Shown here one piece after another: positions 47,444-56,578 of a stretch of 64,000 nt of DNA. Origin of the DNA: Klebsiella variicola. GTDB lineage: Bacteria; Pseudomonadota; Gammaproteobacteria; Enterobacterales; Enterobacteriaceae. Where the stretch lies: the NCBI RefSeq assembly GCF_000828055.2, contig NZ_CP010523.2, positions 4,154,001 to 4,218,000 on the forward strand, written 5' to 3'. Positions within the stretch are counted from its first letter, which is position 1; the number at the start of each line of letters is the position of its first letter. The notes beneath the pieces were generated by a model, which was not told the origin of the DNA, searched no databases, and worked only from the letters and a program-made list of their open reading frames with translations. The position numbers and the translations under genes were made by a program.

Positions 47444-49351
47444 TCAAATGGGGCGGATACTCTCTTCATCCAGATCGGCGTCGAAGAAACGACGCAGGGT
47501 CTGAATGTTATTATCCGCGATAATGGCTTCGCGCGCCTGCGCGAGCTTTTCTTCATAAATAGCCTGCCGCCACTCCAGCGGCGTACGCATCGCGGGATTA
47601 TCATCTTCCACGATGGTCAATTCAACCGGCGTACCGTACAACACCCCCAGCGCTTCAGCCAGCTTTTGCTGCGCTCCGGTGGAATTGAGGTGACGCTGGC
47701 TGGGGCGCAGATGCAGACAGACGCGGCTGCCCTCCTGCTCTTTCCACGCGTTGAGCGCCACCTGCTCGACCAGCTTAGGTACCGCCAGCCGGCTCACTTC
47801 CGCCGCCCAGCTGTCGCGCTCGACCGCTTCTTCGGCGAGCTTGGCCGCCAGCTCCGGCGTCTTCTCATGCTCCAGCGCTTTTTTCAGCGCTTTTGGCGTC
47901 GCGACTTCGACTTTGGCCTCTTCAACCACTGTCGTCGCCTTCCAGCGATAGGCCTCTTTCTTCGCCGGGGCCTGCTCAAGGGCAGCCGCCGCCGGACGAG
48001 CCTGGACGCGCTCGGTAATCGAACTCAGTCGCTCCAGCGCAGCGTTATTCACCGGCCGCGCGCGGGAAGCGGCTGCCGGTTCACTCTTTTTTGGAGTGGT
48101 TGCTCCCTGGCTGCGCTGCAGGTGGCTGCGGGCCGCCAGCACCTGGCTGGTGGTCGGCGGCAAACTCTGCGACGGCTGCTGCGGCGGCGCAGCGGGGGCA
48201 ACCGGCTGACGCGGCGCGGGCGCGGCGGTCTGTGCTGGCTGCACTTCCGGCTCTGGCAGCGGCTTACGCGGATGAAACGCCAGCGCGCGGAGCAGCGTCA
48301 TTTCGACGCCCATTCGCCGGTCCGGCGCATAAGGCAGCTCTTTGCGGCCCATCAGCAGCGTTTGGTAGTAAAGCTGAACGTCACCCGGCGGTACGGTTCG
48401 CGCCAGTTCGCGCATCCGCACTTCGACCGTGGCCATATCGGCGCCCAGCGCCGAAGGCGACAGCTGTACCATGGCGATGCGGTGCAGCAGGCTCTGCATC
48501 TCCACCAACAGCGCCTCCCACTCGACGCCGCGTGCGGCGGCGTCATTGACGCCCGCCATCACCCGCTCGCCGTCGGCAGCGACCAGCGCTTCAATCAGCG
48601 ACAGCGCCTGATCGTCATCAAGGGTGCCGAGCATGGTGCTCACCGATGCGGCCGTCAGCTGTCCTTCTCCACTGGCAATCGCCTGATCGGTCAGGCTTAA
48701 GGCATCGCGCAGGCTGCCGTCGGCTGCCCGCGACAAGAGCTGCAGCGCGCGGGGCTCAAAGGCAATCTGCTCTTCGCCAAGAATATGCTCCAGCTGATGG
48801 CGGATCTGTTCAACATCCAGGGCTTTGAGATGGAACTGCAGGCAGCGGGATAAGATCGTCACCGGCAGCTTCTGCGGATCCGTCGTCGCCAGCAGGAATT
48901 TGACGTGTGCTGGCGGCTCCTCCAGCGTTTTTAATAACGCGTTGAAGCTGTGGCGCGACAACATATGGACTTCGTCGATGAGATAGACCTTAAAGCGGCC
49001 GCGGGCCGGCGCGTACTGGACGTTATCCAGCAGGTCGCGGGTATCTTCGACTTTGGTGCGCGAGGCGGCGTCAATCTCAATCAGATCGACAAAACGCCCC
49101 TGTTCAATTTCCCGGCAGTTATCGCACACGCCGCAGGGGGTGGCGGTGATGCCGGTTTCACAGTTTAACCCTTTCGCCAGCAGACGGGCGATGGAGGTCT
49201 TACCGACCCCGCGGGTACCGGAAAAGAGATAAGCGTGATGAATGCGCCCTAACGACAAGCCGTTCGCCAGTGCGGTCAGCACATGTTCCTGGCCGACGAC
49301 GTCAGCAAAGGTTTGTGGGCGCCATTTACGGGCTAAGACCTGATAACTCAT
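47444..49351 (-). CDS. dnaX: DNA polymerase III tau subunit (gamma by frameshift)
   Basis: A 635-residue clamp-loader ATPase. Walker A GTRGVGKTS at about 44-52, a zinc module (CETGITATPCGVCDNC), DEVH Walker B-like box, and the SRC sensor motif. Domains IV-V after about residue 420 bind DnaB and the polymerase core and exist only in tau. A -1 frameshift at codons 421-422 produces the shorter gamma form. A little shorter than E. coli's 643 residues, the difference lying in the Pro/Ala-rich linker around 365-400. Confidence 0.97.
   Translation of the reverse strand: MSYQVLARKWRPQTFADVVGQEHVLTALANGLSLGRIHHAYLFSGTRGVGKTSIARLLAKGLNCETGITATPCGVCDNCREIEQGRFVDLIEIDAASRTKVEDTRDLLDNVQYAPARGRFKVYLIDEVHMLSRHSFNALLKTLEEPPAHVKFLLATTDPQKLPVTILSRCLQFHLKALDVEQIRHQLEHILGEEQIAFEPRALQLLSRAADGSLRDALSLTDQAIASGEGQLTAASVSTMLGTLDDDQALSLIEALVAADGERVMAGVNDAAARGVEWEALLVEMQSLLHRIAMVQLSPSALGADMATVEVRMRELARTVPPGDVQLYYQTLLMGRKELPYAPDRRMGVEMTLLRALAFHPRKPLPEPEVQPAQTAAPAPRQPVAPAAPPQQPSQSLPPTTSQVLAARSHLQRSQGATTPKKSEPAAASRARPVNNAALERLSSITERVQARPAAAALEQAPAKKEAYRWKATTVVEEAKVEVATPKALKKALEHEKTPELAAKLAEEAVERDSWAAEVSRLAVPKLVEQVALNAWKEQEGSRVCLHLRPSQRHLNSTGAQQKLAEALGVLYGTPVELTIVEDDNPAMRTPLEWRQAIYEEKLAQAREAIIADNNIQTLRRFFDADLDEESIRPI
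48051..48108 (-). promoter_or_regulatory. dnaX: Programmed -1 frameshift signal of dnaX (gamma subunit)
   Basis: All three known elements are present on the minus strand: an internal Shine-Dalgarno AGGGAGC (48108-48102), the slippery A AAA AAG (48092-48086), and a downstream GC-rich stem-loop (ACCGGC ... GCCGGT within 48080-48051). A -1 slip reads AAA AAA GAG TGA and stops at 48081, giving a gamma of 423 residues. Confidence 0.93.
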
Positions 49352-49443
49352 GGGCTGGCTCTGAAACGCTGGAAGGTGAAATCACGAAGGGGTCATGCTA
49401 TCACAGCCCCGCCCGATCGGCGAGGCTATGTGGAGGGATTTGC

Positions 49444-49995
49444 TTAGTGGCCCGGGAACGGCACCAGGCTGTAGCAGTGGATCCCCAGCTTCTCCAGGCG
49501 CTGTTCGCCGCCCAGATCGAAGAGGTTGATAATGAAAGCGGCATCGTGCACTTCGCCGCCGAGACGGCGGATCAGTTTGACCGTCGCGTCGATGGTGCCG
49601 CCGGTCGCCAGCAGATCGTCCACCACCAGCACCTTGTCGCCCGGTTTGATCGCATCAACGTGGATCTCCAGCTGATCGGTGCCATACTCCAGCTCATAGC
49701 TCTCGGCAATGGTTTCACGCGGCAACTTACGCGGCTTGCGAACCGGAACAAAGCCCACGCCCAGCGCCAGCGCAACCGGGGCGCCGAACAGGAAGCCACG
49801 CGCCTCAGTCCCTACCACTTTGGTAATACCCGCGTCTTTGTAGCGCTCGGTCAGCAGTTCAATGCTAAGCGCGTAGGCCTTCGGGTCTTCCAGTAAGCTG
49901 GTGACATCGCGGAAAAGAATGCCAGGTTTTGGATAATCCTCGATACTCTGGATGCTGTTCTTCAGATATTCAAGCTGCTGTGCAGTTGCGGTCAT
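49444..49995 (-). CDS. apt: Adenine phosphoribosyltransferase
   Basis: A 183-residue type I phosphoribosyltransferase that makes AMP from adenine and PRPP. The PRPP loop is [14 protein letters not shown], and the N-terminal [19 protein letters not shown] and [16 protein letters not shown] are typical of Apt. The ATG at 49995 equals the E. coli start; the frame extends 11 codons further without support. Upstream of dnaX on the same strand. Confidence 0.97.
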   Translation of the reverse strand: MTATAQQLEYLKNSIQSIEDYPKPGILFRDVTSLLEDPKAYALSIELLTERYKDAGITKVVGTEARGFLFGAPVALALGVGFVPVRKPRKLPRETIAESYELEYGTDQLEIHVDAIKPGDKVLVVDDLLATGGTIDATVKLIRRLGGEVHDAAFIINLFDLGGEQRLEKLGIHCYSLVPFPGH

Positions 49996-50145
49996 AAGTG
50001 TATGCCTGATTGAAACGGTGTTACCCACGGGCGTGCAAAAGGGGCCAAAGAAACATTTGTTTAACCTTTGACCAGGCTTGCCCGCGCTCGAAAACGCCAG
50101 AATTTACTGGCTGTCAGCAACAATTGCAACAGGCATTATTGCGCA

Positions 50146-50523
50146 TCAGTGCTTTTGTTGCTTTGCGTCAACCACCGGAATGCGCCACATAAAGATCAGC
50201 AGGCAGGCCAGAATGACCAACAGCATGATGCGCACCCACGTAAGCTTAACCAGCCACAGCGAAATAGCAAAAGTCACTACGATCATCGCAATGGCGCGCG
50301 GTTTGGCGCCGCGAGGCATCGCGCGGTACTGCTGCCAATGGCGAAGATAGCCGCCAAACCAGGAGCGATACAGCAGCCACTGGTGAAAGCGCGGCGATGA
50401 GCGGGCAAAGCACCAGGCGGCGAGCAGAATAAACGGCGTCGTCGGCAGCAACGGTAAGAAGATGCCCAGCGTACCCAGCGCTACCGCCAGCCAGCCGATA
50501 ATGGTTAGAATAACAGGTGGCAT
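50146..50523 (-). CDS. ybaN: DUF454 inner-membrane protein YbaN
   Basis: A 125-residue membrane protein with an N-terminal hairpin of two helices (about 4-42, including the family motif LPLLPTTPFILLAAWCFARS) and two C-terminal helices (about 75-115). Function unknown. The ATG at 50523 gives the E. coli length; no strong ribosome binding site is seen. Divergent from priC. Confidence 0.92.
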   Translation of the reverse strand: MPPVILTIIGWLAVALGTLGIFLPLLPTTPFILLAAWCFARSSPRFHQWLLYRSWFGGYLRHWQQYRAMPRGAKPRAIAMIVVTFAISLWLVKLTWVRIMLLVILACLLIFMWRIPVVDAKQQKH

Positions 50524-50592
50524 AATGCGAATCGTTATCAAACAGATGAGGCTACTGTAGCACAGTTGGCTGGAAGGGAATGGAGAGGTGTG

Positions 50593-51120
50593 GTGAAAAC
50601 AGCTCAACTTTTACAAACGCTGAACGATCAGCTCAGCGAGCTGGCCGCGCTGGTGGCGCCGCTGGCGGAGCACGCGACCCTGAGCCCACGCTTTGACCGT
50701 CAGCTCTTTCATACCCGCAGCACGCTGATGCAGGACTATCTGGCGGAAGCCCGGCAAAACTTTTCCCAACTGAGCCAGGCCGTCGAGCGCCAGCAGCTGC
50801 CGCAGGTGGTCTGGATTGCCGAGCGTCTGGCGGCGCAAATCGCCGCGCTGCGTCGTGAAACCGCCACCTGGTCCTTGCGCAGTTGGGACCACGCGTCGCC
50901 AACGCTGAGCCGCTGGCAGCGCCGTCGCCTGCAGCATCAGGAGTATGAGCGCCGCCTGCTGGCGATGCGCGACCAACGTCAGCGTCAGCTGGCGCAGGCG
51001 ACCAGCCTTGACGAGCAGCAGCGGCTGGGGAAAGAAGTTGAAGCCTACAGCGGCCGGTTGGCGCGCTGCCGACAGGCACTGGACAAGATTGAAAACGTAC
51101 TGGCGCGGCTGACGCGCTAA
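50593..51120 (+). CDS. priC: Primosomal replication protein PriC
   Basis: A 175-residue helical protein (an all-alpha fold, many Arg/Gln/Leu) that reloads DnaB at stalled forks together with Rep. The most conserved segment is RWQRRRLQHQEYERRL, and the end EAYSGRLARCRQALDKIENV matches E. coli PriC. It uses a GTG start (50593) with GGAGAGG upstream; the AUG further upstream at 50566 lacks support. ybaM follows after 12 bases. Confidence 0.93.
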   Translation: MKTAQLLQTLNDQLSELAALVAPLAEHATLSPRFDRQLFHTRSTLMQDYLAEARQNFSQLSQAVERQQLPQVVWIAERLAAQIAALRRETATWSLRSWDHASPTLSRWQRRRLQHQEYERRLLAMRDQRQRQLAQATSLDEQQRLGKEVEAYSGRLARCRQALDKIENVLARLTR

Positions 51121-51132
51121 CAGGAGAGCCCG

Positions 51133-51306
51133 ATGTCGCTGGAAAATGCATCCGATGAGGTCAAACTGGCCGTCGATTTAATCATGTTGCTGGAATCACA
51201 TCAGATCCCGGCGCAAACCGTGCTGGGCGCGCTGGAAATTGTCAGGCGGGATTATGCAAACAAGTTAAAAAACGCGGAAAGCGGGTCGCAAAACCCAGAG
51301 AAGTAG
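51133..51306 (+). CDS. ybaM: Small conserved protein YbaM
   Basis: A 57-residue protein, beginning [20 protein letters not shown], close to E. coli YbaM (53 aa) with a slightly longer polar tail. AGGAG precedes the ATG by 7 bases. Co-directional with priC, 12 bases away. Function unknown. Confidence 0.9.
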   Translation: MSLENASDEVKLAVDLIMLLESHQIPAQTVLGALEIVRRDYANKLKNAESGSQNPEK

Positions 51307-51373
51307 GATGTTGTCTCCGGCAGTGTGCTGGCAGTCTGGTCCTCTGCGCATGACGCCACTGGAGACAATATTG

Positions 51374-52273
51374 ATGGAAAAAGTCAGTCAAACCCCACAC
51401 GACGCGGTGTTTCGCCAGATGCTCATGCATCAGGCGGTCGCGAAGGATTTTTTGCAGTTGTATCTCCCCGCGCCGTTTCTGGCGATCTGCGAACTGGATT
51501 CGCTGCAGCTGGTCTCCGGCAGCTTTGTTGAAGAGGACCTGCGCGCCAGCTATTCCGATATCCTTTACTCACTGCGCACGCGTCATGGACCGGGCTATGT
51601 GTACGCGCTGATTGAGCACCAGAGTACCCCGGACAAGCTGATGGCATTTCGCCTGCTGCGCTATGCGCTGGCCGCCATGCAGCGTCATCTGGACGCCGGC
51701 CACGACACGCTGCCGCTGGTGGTGCCCATTCTGTTTTATCACGGCAAAGTGAGCCCCTGGCCCTGGGCCCGCAACTGGCAACAGCTATTCGCCGATCCGG
51801 CGCTGGCGAAGACGCTCTATAGCAATGATTTTCCGCTGGTGGACCTCACCGTAATGCCAGATAATCAGATCGCCCGTCATCGGCGGATGGCCATGCTGGA
51901 GCTGCTGCAAAAGCATATCCGCCATCGCGATCTGGCCGAGCTGCAGGTGCCGCTGATTGCGCTGATGACGCAAGGCTATCTGACCGAAGCGCAGCTGAAT
52001 ACGCTGCTGCGCTATATGTTGCAGGCGGGAACTACGGAACATCCGGGGGCGCTGATCCGCACGCTGGCGGCGCAGTCGCCCAGGCATAAGGAGCTGATGA
52101 TGACCATTGCCGAATGGCTGGAAGAAAAAGGCCGTAAACAGGGACAGCAAGAGGGTGAGCAGGAAGCCACCCGCAGCATCGCCGCCAGAATGTTGGCGCG
52201 CGGCCTCGAACGTCAAACCGTGCAGGAGCTCACCGGGCTCAGCGATGAAGAACTCGCCGCGCTGGCACCCTGA
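51374..52273 (+). CDS. Rpn-family recombination-promoting nuclease / putative transposase
   Basis: A 299-residue protein of the Rpn (PDDEXK, formerly transposase_31) family: PHDAVFRQML at the start, the nuclease core ASYSDILYSL ... YVYALIEHQSTPDKLMAFRL (about 55-95), and a C-terminal charged region that includes GRKQGQQEGEQEA. E. coli Rpn proteins cut DNA and promote RecA-independent recombination. GGAG nine bases before the ATG at 51374 is the reason for this start. E. coli K-12 has no rpn gene here, so it is an insertion between ybaM and mscK; no inverted repeats were seen. Confidence 0.88.
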   Translation: MEKVSQTPHDAVFRQMLMHQAVAKDFLQLYLPAPFLAICELDSLQLVSGSFVEEDLRASYSDILYSLRTRHGPGYVYALIEHQSTPDKLMAFRLLRYALAAMQRHLDAGHDTLPLVVPILFYHGKVSPWPWARNWQQLFADPALAKTLYSNDFPLVDLTVMPDNQIARHRRMAMLELLQKHIRHRDLAELQVPLIALMTQGYLTEAQLNTLLRYMLQAGTTEHPGALIRTLAAQSPRHKELMMTIAEWLEEKGRKQGQQEGEQEATRSIAARMLARGLERQTVQELTGLSDEELAALAP

Positions 52274-52308
52274 AGCAGCAGGGGCGGCTTTGCGCCGCCC
52301 CTCTTCGA

Positions 52309-55300
52309 TCAGGACGCGGTGGTGGGCACCAGATCGTCCCCCTTCCCGTCCCGCTTCACTTCGGTGACTTCATCGCCTTTTTCATTGCGCAGATGAACTT
52401 CCAGCTGGTTAAAGGCAATGTTAATGTCATTCTCCCGGCACAGGCGGTCGATGGCGCGGTTGAGCTCATCCACCGTGTAGCTGCGATCGCGCAGTTCACG
52501 AACATACAGACGCAGTTCATGATCCAGCGTACTGGCCCCGAAGGTGGTGAAGAAAACCGCTGGCGCCGGCTCCTGCATCACTTTCGGATGATCGTGCGCG
52601 GCCTTCAGCAGCACCTCTTTCACTTTATCCAGATCGGAGCCATAGGCGACGCCGAGGCGGATCACCACCCGGGTCACGGTGTCGGAGAGCGACCAGTTGA
52701 TCAAGCGCTCGGTAACGAACGCCTTGTTCGGGATAATTACCTCTTTGCGATCGAAGTCGGTGATGGTGGTCGCGCGGATACGGATTTTGCTTACCGTACC
52801 GGAGAAGGTGCCGATGGTTACCGTATCCCCAATGCGCACTGGACGCTCGAACAGAATAATCAGACCGGAAACGAAGTTACCGAAGATCTCCTGCAGGCCA
52901 AAACCTAAACCAACCGACAGCGCGGCCGCCAGCCATTGTAGTTTATCCCAGGAGACGCCCAGCGACCCGAACACCGTCATCGCACCGATGGCGATAATCG
53001 CATAGTTAAGAATGGTGGTGATGGCGTAGGAGGTGCCCTGACGCATATTGAGACGCGAGAGAACCAGCACCTCCAGCAGACCCGGCAGGTTGCGTATTAG
53101 CGCCCAGGCGACCATCGACGCCACAATGGCAAACAGCAGACTGCCCATCGTGACGCTGCGCACCACGCTGGCCCCCGCTTCGGTACCGTTGTAGTGCCAG
53201 AGGGTAATGCTGTCGAGATAGGCGAAAACGGTGATCAGATCAGACCAAATCGCCCAGAACATGACCGCGAACAGCGCGATCATCACCAGCATGGTGATGC
53301 GCAGCGTCTGCTGGTTGACCTGCTCGAGAGCGATAGTCGGCTCCTCCTGCGGCTCGGCGCCTTCCGCACCCTCCTTCACCAGATGCTGACGGCGCGCCAG
53401 CGCCCGGCGCCAGGCGATACGTCGCGCCGCCACGCTCAGACCGCGCAGCACGGTCTGGTACAGCAGGTTCCAGATCATCACCAGATACACGGTCTCGATC
53501 CAGCGTCCCGCCAGGCGCAGCGTGGTGTAGAAGTAACCGGTCGCCGTCAGCACCATCAGGGCTACCGGGACAATAGACAGCACGGTGATCGTCAGCAGGC
53601 GCAGGCTGTGTGATTCTTTATCACGCCAGCTTTCCCGACACATCGGCCAGACCAGCACGGCAATCAGCAGCAGATTGAAGAAAATCACAAACTGCCCCAG
53701 CACGTCGTCCATCAGGTTCAGTGGCGACAGCTCGGAAATCACCGACCAGAAATTCAGCGGCAGCAACGCGAGGCTGACGCGAACAATTTGTCGCCGCCAG
53801 TGGCTGGTCAACTGCGCAGGCATATTGAAGTGGCTGACCGCCACGCCGTTCTTTTCCAGCACTTTCCAGCACAGACCAAAGACCAGCCAGAACATGGCCA
53901 GCTTTTTACTGTACGCCCACAGCAGTCCGCTGATATTAAGCTGCATGGTGAGTAAGATCAGGCCAATCGCCAAAATTACCAGCACCACCGGCAAGGCCCG
54001 AATCAGGTCGATCAGGATCGCCTTTGGCGTATGCAGCTGGGTATCGTTGCGCAGCTGCCCCACCTGGGAAGCAAGCTTAGCCTGATAATCCTTCAGCCAC
54101 TGCAGACGCCAGCGGATCAGGCCGGCAATCAGCAGCAATGGTAAACCGGCCAGGAAAGCGATAAACACCGCGGGCCACGCTTTTTCCCAGTTCACGGTGA
54201 TTTTCATCGCCTTAAACTGACCTTTCAGCGCTTCCGGGAAGGCCTTAATCCACTCCCAGTCCATCGGTTTATTGCTGTTCACCCAGAAAATTTGTTGGGT
54301 CAGAATTTCCTTCAGACTGCTCGAGACGCTCATCAACTGCTGCTGGTTGATCTGCAGGTTGATGGCCATCATCAGCTGGTTCCCCAGCTGTTTGTTGAAC
54401 TGGTCAAGCAGTTCGCGGCGCATGTCGATCACTTCCAGTAGCGCGGCGTGGACTTCATCGTTCACTTCGCTGCTGTGCCCCTCCTCCAGTTTGGCGACAA
54501 AGGCGTCGCTCTGGAACAGCGCGTCGCGCTGCTGGTTCACCTCAAACTGCTCGAGCCGCAGGTCGGCGATGCGGTTGGTCATATCCTGCAGTTCGTCCGC
54601 CGACGGCAGCGTCTGCTGTTGCTGATAAAGAATGCGCGACAGCAGCAGGCTCCCCCGCAGAACTGAAATTTGCTCTTTAATATCCCGTTCAGACTGCAGC
54701 GCGCGGTCGAGCCAGTTCTTCACCTGGATATTGCGCTGCACCAGCTGGTTACCGTTCTCCGTCGCCTGGATCAGCTTCTCGCTGAGCTGATGGTTAATAT
54801 CCAGCTCCTGCTTGACCAGCGGATTGGCCTGAATTCGCGTGGTTTCATCCGGGGTGACCGCCTCCTGGGCGGTTTTCTCCGTCAGCGTAAGCCGCTTGCT
54901 GTTCACCGCCTCCTGCAGCAGCTGCAGCTGATGCTCCAGCCGGTTGCTCCAGGCGGTGACGTAGTCACGCTGCTTCTGCAGGGTATCCTGCAGGACGGTG
55001 TTGCCTTCGAGGCTCTTGCGCTGCTGCTCAATCTGCGCGTTGAGCAGCGCCTGTTGAGCCTGCAACAGCACCTGCTGGGTCGGGCGCAGCGTCTCGTCGC
55101 CCACCGAGGTGCCATTCAGCCGATTGCGGATCTGCTGCAACTGTTGGGAGGCGTTATACATCGCGTTCTGCACACGTTCCGGCTGCGTTTGCAGGGAAAC
55201 CAGCTGGCTGTTATAGGTCGCCAGATCGTTTTGCGCATTCTGCAGATCGTCCAGCGTCTGGGTGACGCGTGACTCCAGTTGACGCAGAGAGAGCGTACTG

Positions 55301-55656
55301 AGCGTTTTGCGCGTGGCGGCGTCGTCAGGGACCTCGCTCAGGTTGTTGAGACTATCCACCGCCTGGCGCAGCTTCGCCGGGGCTTGCTCGACCTGCTGAC
55401 GCAGCTGTGCCGTCTCGCTTTTGATGCGCTCGATTTTATCCAGCGTTTCCAGCGTCTGGGTCAAATCCTGCTGGACCAGTTTGTCCTGGGGAGTCAGTTC
55501 TTTTTGCTTGTTTAACGTATTGAGCTGGCTCTGCACCTCTGCCCGGTCAGGGAGGTCCGCGGCGCGGCCCTGGACTGGGCTGAAAAGGCCAATAAAGCAG
55601 AGCAGCGTAATGAAAAAGATAAACGTGGCGCGTTGCCTGGAGATCGTGTGCAGCAT
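52309..55656 (-). CDS. mscK: Mechanosensitive channel MscK (KefA)
   Basis: A 1115-residue potassium-dependent mechanosensitive channel that releases solutes on osmotic downshock. It has a signal peptide (about 1-33), a large periplasmic coiled-coil region with many Gln/Leu heptads (to about 460), about 11 membrane helices, and the MscS core (ALSVGLGFGLQEIFGNFVSG, ERPVRIGDTVTIG) with a C-terminal beta/alpha vestibule. The ATG at 55656 puts the signal peptide at the N-terminus. Length is close to E. coli's 1120. Confidence 0.96.
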   Translation of the reverse strand: MLHTISRQRATFIFFITLLCFIGLFSPVQGRAADLPDRAEVQSQLNTLNKQKELTPQDKLVQQDLTQTLETLDKIERIKSETAQLRQQVEQAPAKLRQAVDSLNNLSEVPDDAATRKTLSTLSLRQLESRVTQTLDDLQNAQNDLATYNSQLVSLQTQPERVQNAMYNASQQLQQIRNRLNGTSVGDETLRPTQQVLLQAQQALLNAQIEQQRKSLEGNTVLQDTLQKQRDYVTAWSNRLEHQLQLLQEAVNSKRLTLTEKTAQEAVTPDETTRIQANPLVKQELDINHQLSEKLIQATENGNQLVQRNIQVKNWLDRALQSERDIKEQISVLRGSLLLSRILYQQQQTLPSADELQDMTNRIADLRLEQFEVNQQRDALFQSDAFVAKLEEGHSSEVNDEVHAALLEVIDMRRELLDQFNKQLGNQLMMAINLQINQQQLMSVSSSLKEILTQQIFWVNSNKPMDWEWIKAFPEALKGQFKAMKITVNWEKAWPAVFIAFLAGLPLLLIAGLIRWRLQWLKDYQAKLASQVGQLRNDTQLHTPKAILIDLIRALPVVLVILAIGLILLTMQLNISGLLWAYSKKLAMFWLVFGLCWKVLEKNGVAVSHFNMPAQLTSHWRRQIVRVSLALLPLNFWSVISELSPLNLMDDVLGQFVIFFNLLLIAVLVWPMCRESWRDKESHSLRLLTITVLSIVPVALMVLTATGYFYTTLRLAGRWIETVYLVMIWNLLYQTVLRGLSVAARRIAWRRALARRQHLVKEGAEGAEPQEEPTIALEQVNQQTLRITMLVMIALFAVMFWAIWSDLITVFAYLDSITLWHYNGTEAGASVVRSVTMGSLLFAIVASMVAWALIRNLPGLLEVLVLSRLNMRQGTSYAITTILNYAIIAIGAMTVFGSLGVSWDKLQWLAAALSVGLGFGLQEIFGNFVSGLIILFERPVRIGDTVTIGTFSGTVSKIRIRATTITDFDRKEVIIPNKAFVTERLINWSLSDTVTRVVIRLGVAYGSDLDKVKEVLLKAAHDHPKVMQEPAPAVFFTTFGASTLDHELRLYVRELRDRSYTVDELNRAIDRLCRENDINIAFNQLEVHLRNEKGDEVTEVKRDGKGDDLVPTTAS

Positions 55657-55785
55657 AGTTAATATGAATGAATGCAAATGCCGGAGAATACCGGGGGTCG
55701 TCGCAAGCGCGCAGAATAGCACTTCTCTTCGCTGGCGAATAGCGGCGGACGGCGCTAAAAATTCACGTTCATCCGCGCGCTAACG

Positions 55786-56436
55786 TTAAGCTGTCAGGCT
55801 CTCCGGGCCGCGTAGCGTGGGACAGAACTGATACATCTCCAGCAGGATGGCGACGTAGTCGCGCGCTTCCGCATGCAGGTCGAACGAGTCAGGGGCAAAC
55901 AGCCAGTTTTCCATCAGGCCGGAAAGGTAGCTGCGCATTAACACGGCCGCCCGCCGGGTGAGTAAATTGGCGGGCAACAGCTTCGCGGCGATGCACTCTT
56001 TTAAGGTCTGCTCGATACGCTCGTAGCTCGCCAGGGAGAGCTGCCGCTGGGCCTGCTGCACCACGGTCATCTCACCGACAAACTCACACTTATGATAGAT
56101 AATCTCCATCATTAATCGTCGACGTTCCTCTGTCACTGTCGCTTCAAGAACATAGACTAATATCTCCCTGATAACTGAGAGTGGATCGTTGGGGAATTTT
56201 GCCCGATACTCAATTTCGAGATCGCTAATACTGGCGTCTGACAGCTCCCAAATTTCGTTGAATAAATCTGATTTATTCTTGAAATGCCAGTAGATAGCCC
56301 CCCTCGTTACACCCGCAGCTTTTGCAATTGTTGCCAACGAGGTAGATGATACGCCTTGCTGCGAAAACAGACGCAGAGCAACATCCAGAATCAGTTGCCG
56401 GGTTTCACGTGCCTGTTGTTTGGTTTTTCGTGCCAT
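55786..56436 (-). CDS. acrR: TetR-family repressor AcrR
   Basis: A 216-residue repressor of acrAB. The N-terminal TetR helix-turn-helix ([28 protein letters not shown]) is at about 26-58; the rest is the drug-binding dimer domain, including the [13 protein letters not shown]-terminal helix. The frame is open from start to stop, so the common resistance-linked inactivating mutations (frameshift, premature stop) are absent here; missense changes cannot be judged. Divergent from acrA. Confidence 0.97.
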   Translation of the reverse strand: MARKTKQQARETRQLILDVALRLFSQQGVSSTSLATIAKAAGVTRGAIYWHFKNKSDLFNEIWELSDASISDLEIEYRAKFPNDPLSVIREILVYVLEATVTEERRRLMMEIIYHKCEFVGEMTVVQQAQRQLSLASYERIEQTLKECIAAKLLPANLLTRRAAVLMRSYLSGLMENWLFAPDSFDLHAEARDYVAILLEMYQFCPTLRGPESLTA

Positions 56437-56464
56437 AGGTTAATGACTTTACAGAGGTTACGTT

Positions 56465-56488
56465 TACATACATTTGTGAATGTATGTA
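56465..56488. promoter_or_regulatory. AcrR operator
   Basis: A 24-base inverted repeat with half-sites TACATACATT and AATGTATGTA around TGTG, centred between acrR and acrA. It is identical to the known E. coli AcrR-binding site and overlaps both promoters. Confidence 0.93.
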
Positions 56489-56578
56489 CCATAGCATGAC
56501 CATAATAGAAAGACTGTAGTGGGTTTGTGGTTGTTTGAGCCACTGAACATTTTGAAATTGGACACTCGAGGTTTACAT

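Noticed and set aside
55786..56436. Inactivated acrR as seen in efflux-overexpressing isolates
   Set aside because: The frame is intact over the full 216 residues and the operator is perfect.
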